Origin: Candidatus Cloacimonadota bacterium | Lineage (GTDB): Bacteria; Hydrothermota; E44-bin80 | Length of the DNA stretch: 8,845 bases | Direction: 5' to 3' | Assembly: GCA_004375785.1 (NCBI GenBank) | Contig: SOKM01000244.1 | Coordinates: 1 to 8,845 of the forward strand | Part shown: in pieces, positions 4,859 through 8,845 of the stretch | Layout of the letters: every line of letters starts with the position of its first letter | How positions within the stretch are numbered: position 1 is the first letter of the stretch | Translations under genes and position numbers: made by a program | The notes under the pieces: model-generated | The model's input: the letters and a program-made list of their open reading frames with translations, nothing else | The model's database searches: none | Told to the model about the DNA's origin: nothing

Positions 4859-6955
4859 TTATTCCATTTTCTCAATCATTTTCTTTGCCTCGATAAGATT
4901 AGGTTGAATTCGTAATGCCTCCTCAAATTCTTTTTTTGCTTCTCCTGTATTTCCTTCTTTCAAATGTATCATACCAAGGTTATAATGTGCCGCAGCGAAA
5001 TCTCTCTTCAAAGAAATAGCATTAATAAGATATTTACGAGCTTCCTCCAGGTTTCCTCTTGCAATGTAAGCCACAGCGAGGTTGTAATGGAAGATAGGAA
5101 CATCGTTTACAAGCTCTATTGTTTTCTCGTAGAAAAAAATCGTCCTGTCATAATTTTTTAATTCAAGATTAATAAATCCAAGAAGGGAAAGAATTTTACT
5201 ATCATTTTTCTTTAATCGGTCTGCCTTTTCAAGAAAGCCTAAAGCAGAATCATACTTCGACTCCTTTACATACATTTTCCCAAGATTAAGATGTGCTTCC
5301 ACAAATCTTGGTCTTTTCTCAACTGCCTTCCTCTCATAAAAAATTGCATCCTTCACTTTCCCTTCTCTTTCGTAAAGTAGTGAAAGGTTATGATATGCCC
5401 TTGCTTCATCTGGATTGACTTTTATTTCCAGCTGGTATTCTTTTTCCGCATCCTCAAAATTATCTTGCTTGAAATAGACTGCGCCAAGATTAAGGTGGAG
5501 TCTTGGAAAATAGAAATTTTCCTTGAGCCCTCTCTTGTAATAATTCTTTGCCTTATCAAGTTCACCTACCCTTAAATATGCATTGCCGAGATTATAACTT
5601 TCAAGCGCAGCATTTTCCATAGAAGTTTTATATGGATCAAAATTAGATAGAAAGAGGAATGGTATAAAGGATAAAACCCATATAAAAATACTCTTCTTTT
5701 CTCTTATATGCGTTGTGAACCAGTAGATTGAATAAGCTGAGAATGGAATGATAAATACAAAGAAACCCATCCTGTATCGCGAAGAAACGAAAAATAGAAC
5801 AACCGAAAGCCCGTATGACGCAATTAAGAGATACGGAAGAAATAGGGTTTTCTTCTCTCTCAAGGTCAGAAAGATTCCTGATAAACCGAGTGAGAGAACA
5901 AGAGAAGAGGGGAAAGCGAAATATAAACTTTTTGAGCCATAACAAAATAGCAAAAACTTCATTGCAAGGGAATTTTTCCCATATCGATATATATTTTGAT
6001 TATTGCTTATTTCCTTGCCATTCCACAAAAGATAACATTTTTTAAAAAAGAGATGAACAAAGTGACCAGGATGTTCTTTAATAAAGCCAAATCCTTTCAT
6101 TAACCAGAACCGCGAAACCTCACCGGGTTTGAGTTCTCGTTTCATCTCTATCTCTGCGATGGAATACTCATCCCAATCATTTCCATATCCCGGTAAAACC
6201 GCACTGACACCATCACTTTCAGCATTGTTGCCAATATAGAAATTTACACCACCCGAATAATTTATGAGAACAAAATCCCTGGCAACAATATAATTCCTTA
6301 CCCCTGTAATTAAGAGCAGTGACAACGCTCCTGCAAGAAAAATGGTAGAAGATTTAATCTTGAAAATCAGTTTCTTCCTTCTTGAAAAAACGTATAGAAG
6401 AATAAAAGGAATACATAGCAAAAAATTGGGACGAACGATAATTGCAAGTGACAAAACAAAACCCGTACAAAACCACCTCCACATTCTTCCATCTATAACC
6501 AGAAGGAGATACAAGAATGAGAGGGATAAAAGAACTCCAAGTGATGTTCCGAGTATCTCCCCCGTAAAATAAATAAGTATACCTGAAACTGACGCTGCAA
6601 TTGCTGCAATTAGTCCAACCTTCCTGTTGAACATCTTCTTCCCGAGCAAAAAAAGAAGTAATATAGAAAATCCATCAAAAAAAATATTGAGCAATCTTGG
6701 AATGATAAGATTGTGCCCCAGGAGCCTATAGAAGAAAGATAGGACATACGGATAAAGAGGTGCTTTGAAAAAAATCTCTTTGCCGATTATGTCACCTTGA
6801 GCAATATTTAATGCCCATCTATCAAAGAAATCAGGGTCGCCGAAAGGTGAATAAAAAAAAGGGCTTCTCCGTATTTCAAGGACATATATCATTCGCAGTA
6901 TTATTCCGAGAGCAAGGATAAGCAAAATTGGAATCTTATGATTTAATTTCTTCAT
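4859..6955 (-). CDS. GT-C membrane glycosyltransferase with C-terminal TPR domain
   Basis: This 698-residue protein has two parts. Residues 1-440 form a multi-pass membrane domain of the PMT/ArnT-like GT-C type (PMT_2-like), roughly ten helices by eye. It begins with an uncleaved helix (8-26) and has the typical first outer loop FGDPDFFDRWALNIAQGD (38-55), whose acidic residues Asp40 and Asp45 are candidates for the catalytic or metal-binding Asp, followed by FKAPLYPY (63-70). Residues 452-689 are exactly seven 34-residue TPRs, each with the N-L-x-x-x-Y pattern or a variant. Such enzymes take a sugar from a polyprenyl phosphate donor and act on the outer face of the membrane; the TPRs would then lie outside and could bind acceptor proteins. 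The next gene makes a lipid-linked sugar, a likely donor. No Shine-Dalgarno precedes ATG 6955; the promoter at 6962-6990 suggests leaderless mRNA. Acceptor and sugar are unknown. Confidence 0.88.
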   Translation of the reverse strand: MKKLNHKIPILLILALGIILRMIYVLEIRRSPFFYSPFGDPDFFDRWALNIAQGDIIGKEIFFKAPLYPYVLSFFYRLLGHNLIIPRLLNIFFDGFSILLLFLLGKKMFNRKVGLIAAIAASVSGILIYFTGEILGTSLGVLLSLSFLYLLLVIDGRMWRWFCTGFVLSLAIIVRPNFLLCIPFILLYVFSRRKKLIFKIKSSTIFLAGALSLLLITGVRNYIVARDFVLINYSGGVNFYIGNNAESDGVSAVLPGYGNDWDEYSIAEIEMKRELKPGEVSRFWLMKGFGFIKEHPGHFVHLFFKKCYLLWNGKEISNNQNIYRYGKNSLAMKFLLFCYGSKSLYFAFPSSLVLSLGLSGIFLTLREKKTLFLPYLLIASYGLSVVLFFVSSRYRMGFFVFIIPFSAYSIYWFTTHIREKKSIFIWVLSFIPFLFLSNFDPYKTSMENAALESYNLGNAYLRVGELDKAKNYYKRGLKENFYFPRLHLNLGAVYFKQDNFEDAEKEYQLEIKVNPDEARAYHNLSLLYEREGKVKDAIFYERKAVEKRPRFVEAHLNLGKMYVKESKYDSALGFLEKADRLKKNDSKILSLLGFINLELKNYDRTIFFYEKTIELVNDVPIFHYNLAVAYIARGNLEEARKYLINAISLKRDFAAAHYNLGMIHLKEGNTGEAKKEFEEALRIQPNLIEAKKMIEKME

Positions 6956-6961
6956 ATGTAA

Positions 6962-6990
6962 AATCTAACAGATAACCCCAAAAATGTCAA
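6962..6990 (-). promoter_or_regulatory. Probable promoter for the GT-C gene, leaderless start
   Basis: TTGACA (6985-6990) is a perfect -35. It is followed by a 17-nt spacer and TAGATT (6962-6967), a 4/6 match to the -10. Six bases after the -10 comes the A of the ATG, exactly where transcription would begin. That would give an mRNA without a 5' leader and fits the lack of any Shine-Dalgarno. Confidence 0.55.
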
Positions 6991-7007
6991 CACCTTCTTT
7001 TAATATC

Positions 7008-7122
7008 AGCACACAGATATTTACAGATAAAACAGATTTCCATAAATTATTTTTTATTTTATTTTTTTATACATTTACCTAAATCTGTGATTATCTTTCT
7101 AATCTGCTTAAATCTGCGTGCT
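7008..7122. repeat. Inverted repeat built of CAGATTT-type units
   Basis: The left arm (7008-7039) and right arm (7081-7122) are imperfectly complementary, starting AGCACACAGAT and, on the opposite strand, AGCACGCAGAT. Each arm contains three or four CAGAT units spaced about 9-16 bases apart. The 41-base centre is almost only A and T. It lies between the divergent promoters, so it is not a terminator of either gene here. Confidence 0.6.
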
Positions 7123-7172
7123 ATTTCTTTAATATCTTTTTTAGAAAAATTCTTTGCACCTTAATTTTTTAC

Positions 7173-7201
7173 TTGACATATCTTATAATCTATTTTATAA
7201 T
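7173..7201 (+). promoter_or_regulatory. Consensus sigma-70 promoter of the lipoprotein gene
   Basis: TTGACA (7173-7178) and TATAAT (7196-7201) are both perfect and separated by the ideal 17 nt. Transcription would start near 7208, giving a leader of about 18 bases. A second TATAAT at 7184-7189 is only 5 nt from the -35 and is not expected to be used with it. Confidence 0.85.
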
Positions 7202-7214
7202 AGTCAAAATTATG

Positions 7215-7222
7215 AAGGAGGT
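7215..7222 (+). promoter_or_regulatory. Full-consensus ribosome binding site of the lipoprotein gene
   Basis: AAGGAGGT is the complete complement of the usual anti-Shine-Dalgarno end of 16S rRNA. It lies 3 nt before ATG 7226, somewhat close. It fixes the start and shows that the organism does use this mechanism. Confidence 0.85.
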
Positions 7223-7225
7223 AAG

Positions 7226-8845
7226 ATGAGTAAAAAGATTCTTTTATCTGTTTCTATATTTTTCCTTATATTTTTCATTCTTATGGGGTGTACCAAAAAA
7301 CCACCCACTAAAATTATCACTAATCAAGCACCAGAAACATACATAGTAAATGTTCCGCCAGATAGTTCTTACATATATCATGCAAGGATAATATACTGGT
7401 ATGGAACAGATGTGGATGGAATTGTGACAAGATACGACTGGGCAGTAGATGACACTATTTATAGAGAGAATATTCCAAACTCCGGTTGGCATTCTCTATA
7501 TATAGACTCTACACTTGCCACACAGGACACAATTGCATTTGAGGCACCTCTACCAGATACAATCTATACACATATCTTTTATGTAAGGGCAGTAGACAAC
7601 AAGGATAAAGCAGACCCAACACCAGAACACAGGGTTTTCAGGACAAGCAACATCCTGCCAAATACAAGATTTCTATCCACACCAAAGGATAATTCACAGC
7701 GTTTTATTCTCTCCAACTCAACAGATACATGGAAAGGTATAAACTTTGAATGGACTGCAATAGATAGTGACGAAGTATTTCCCTGTCAGTTTCAATACTG
7801 CTGGGATGATACTACAATAAACTTCGACCCCGTAACACATAAAGGCTGGTCAGACCCTGTCAGTGAAGAATCGTTTTACTTTACCGGAGAAAACGCACCT
7901 TTTGAGGATTATTATCACACCCTTTATATAAGGGCTTTTGATGATGCTGGTGGGTTTGACCAATCACTTTCCGATACAACACTTTCAATCCTTGTAGCCG
8001 ATACTTTCTACGCCCCTGATTCGACAATCGATTCGATTGTTATAGTGGAGATGGATACTACAATTTATAATCAATGGAGGACATTATACTTTGTTATACC
8101 AGAAATAGGCGAAGATTCAACTTATAGAAATGTCCTATGGGTTAATTTTGCATCCGGCTGGGCAAATTCCAACGTCGTGCAACCTTTTTATCATTCAATT
8201 CTTGACAGTTCAATTGGATTGGTTTACACTTGTTTTGATACCTTACTTGCTGAGTGTAATTATCTATTGTGTAATCATATTAAATTCAGTGAATATTCGA
8301 CAGTAATATGGTCAAGAGGCGACAAAAGTTCTTATTCAACAGCTTTAGCTGACAATGTAGAACTTATTTCTGACTTTCTCAGTGTTGGCGGTAGAATTAT
8401 ATTTACAGGTTCAGGGATTCTTAATACTGGCGGGTATGCTCCCAATGAAACATATGGAATAACAAAACCGTTTCCCTTCACTGATCTTCATATTAACAAA
8501 TACGATGTAATTCCTGCCGGTTCCCCATCCGATACAAATATTGCTCCAGCTGAAACTGATACTGCATTTTTCAGCGAGGACGACAACCTGCCTTTCCTTT
8601 CTCTCAACGAATCCATATTATGGTATTTCATACGGAATAATTTTTTGGTCGAAGTTATGGAGCTTGACCTCTGGGGTGAATATAATGGCGAGCTTGATAT
8701 TCTCTATACAGTGAACCATTATCGTGATAACGCAGATTTTGAAAGAAAACCCTGTGCAACCCGGTTCACATATGGAGACGATGAAAACGCAATGCCCTCT
8801 TTCTTCTATTTTGGATTTCCTCTCTCCTACCTCGAATACGGAAGG
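7226..8845 (+). CDS. Surface lipoprotein with Ig/FnIII-like and GATase-like domains (partial)
   Basis: 540 residues are visible and the frame is open at the window end. Residues 1-21 are a lipoprotein signal (KK, hydrophobic 5-20) with the lipobox LMGC and lipidated Cys22. The residue after it is Thr, not Asp, so outer-membrane sorting is expected if the Lol rule holds. Residues about 34-143 and 145-258 look like two related Ig/fibronectin III-like domains, with patterns such as YGTDVDGIVTRYDWAVDD and FYVRAVDNKDKADPTP. Residues about 300-540 resemble the Rossmann-like, class I glutamine-amidotransferase-like domain found in secreted proteins of FCB and candidate-phylum bacteria: FSEYSTVIWSRGD (354-366), LISDFLSVGGRIIFTGSG (380-397), and FYFGFPLSYLE (527-537). 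No nucleophile Cys is at the expected elbow (FTGSG), so it is probably non-enzymatic. Function unknown; domain calls are by eye. Confidence 0.8.
   Translation, partial: MSKKILLSVSIFFLIFFILMGCTKKPPTKIITNQAPETYIVNVPPDSSYIYHARIIYWYGTDVDGIVTRYDWAVDDTIYRENIPNSGWHSLYIDSTLATQDTIAFEAPLPDTIYTHIFYVRAVDNKDKADPTPEHRVFRTSNILPNTRFLSTPKDNSQRFILSNSTDTWKGINFEWTAIDSDEVFPCQFQYCWDDTTINFDPVTHKGWSDPVSEESFYFTGENAPFEDYYHTLYIRAFDDAGGFDQSLSDTTLSILVADTFYAPDSTIDSIVIVEMDTTIYNQWRTLYFVIPEIGEDSTYRNVLWVNFASGWANSNVVQPFYHSILDSSIGLVYTCFDTLLAECNYLLCNHIKFSEYSTVIWSRGDKSSYSTALADNVELISDFLSVGGRIIFTGSGILNTGGYAPNETYGITKPFPFTDLHINKYDVIPAGSPSDTNIAPAETDTAFFSEDDNLPFLSLNESILWYFIRNNFLVEVMELDLWGEYNGELDILYTVNHYRDNADFERKPCATRFTYGDDENAMPSFFYFGFPLSYLEYGR

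Larger units (their letters stand above)
6956..7225. other. Divergent promoter region with an inverted repeat
   Basis: This 270-base AT-rich spacer separates the two divergent transcription units. It contains a leaderless-type promoter for the minus strand (6962-6990), a CAGATTT-type inverted repeat (7008-7122), and a consensus promoter with ribosome binding site for the plus strand (7173-7222). I see no coding sequence in it. Confidence 0.7.

Noticed and set aside
7212..7229. Upstream ATG in the lipoprotein leader encoding a short peptide
   Set aside because: The frame is five codons long and ends on a TGA that overlaps the true ATG; it has no ribosome site and its codons are part of the Shine-Dalgarno sequence.
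7244..7492. Minus-strand open frame of 82 codons near the divergent region
   Set aside because: It is antisense to the lipoprotein gene, which has a consensus promoter, ribosome site and signal peptide.

Overview
The window looks like a chromosomal segment of a low-GC, AT-rich, Gram-negative-type bacterium. The evidence is a lipobox protein with extracellular domains, an undecaprenyl-phosphate glycosyltransferase of the ArnC type, and a GT-C membrane glycosyltransferase. Protein style and the abundant short dispersed repeats suggest an uncultivated candidate-phylum or FCB/WOR-3/Cloacimonadota/Omnitrophota-like lineage. This placement is inference and has low confidence; no rRNA or tRNA is present to support it.

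Layout. Positions 1-6955 hold six genes on the minus strand. In transcription order they are: a GT-C membrane glycosyltransferase with seven C-terminal TPRs (6955-4859); an ArnC-like GT2 fused to an ArnA-like formyltransferase (4681-2807); a class I SAM methyltransferase starting at TTG and overlapping the fusion gene (2817-2122); type III pantothenate kinase coaX (2119-1385); tsaE (1333-881); and tsaB (637 to the left edge, truncated). On the plus strand a 540-residue partial lipoprotein starts at 7226 and runs off the right edge. It is driven by a consensus sigma-70 promoter (TTGACA, 17 nt, TATAAT) and a full AAGGAGGT ribosome binding site. The 270-base divergent spacer also carries a plausible leaderless promoter for the GT-C gene.

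How the genes may work together. The first three minus-strand genes look like a cell-envelope module. The fusion protein would N-formylate a nucleotide-activated 4-amino sugar and pass it to undecaprenyl phosphate, two consecutive steps of the Ara4N (arn) pathway done by separate proteins in E. coli. The GT-C enzyme could then use the lipid-linked sugar on the outer face of the membrane. No aminotransferase, decarboxylase or deformylase is in the window, so the sugar is unknown. The last three genes are housekeeping: CoA synthesis and two partners of tRNA t6A synthesis.

Non-coding content. The spacers are built largely from short repeats. There are REP-like palindromes with a GTAG foot, one inserted in frame inside tsaB and an inverted pair bounded by 10-bp terminal repeats at 4741-4843. 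There are 8-bp and 9-bp degenerate tandem arrays around tsaE and before tsaB, and a CAGATTT-type inverted repeat between the divergent promoters. No CRISPR, RNA gene, complete mobile element or convincing terminator was found.
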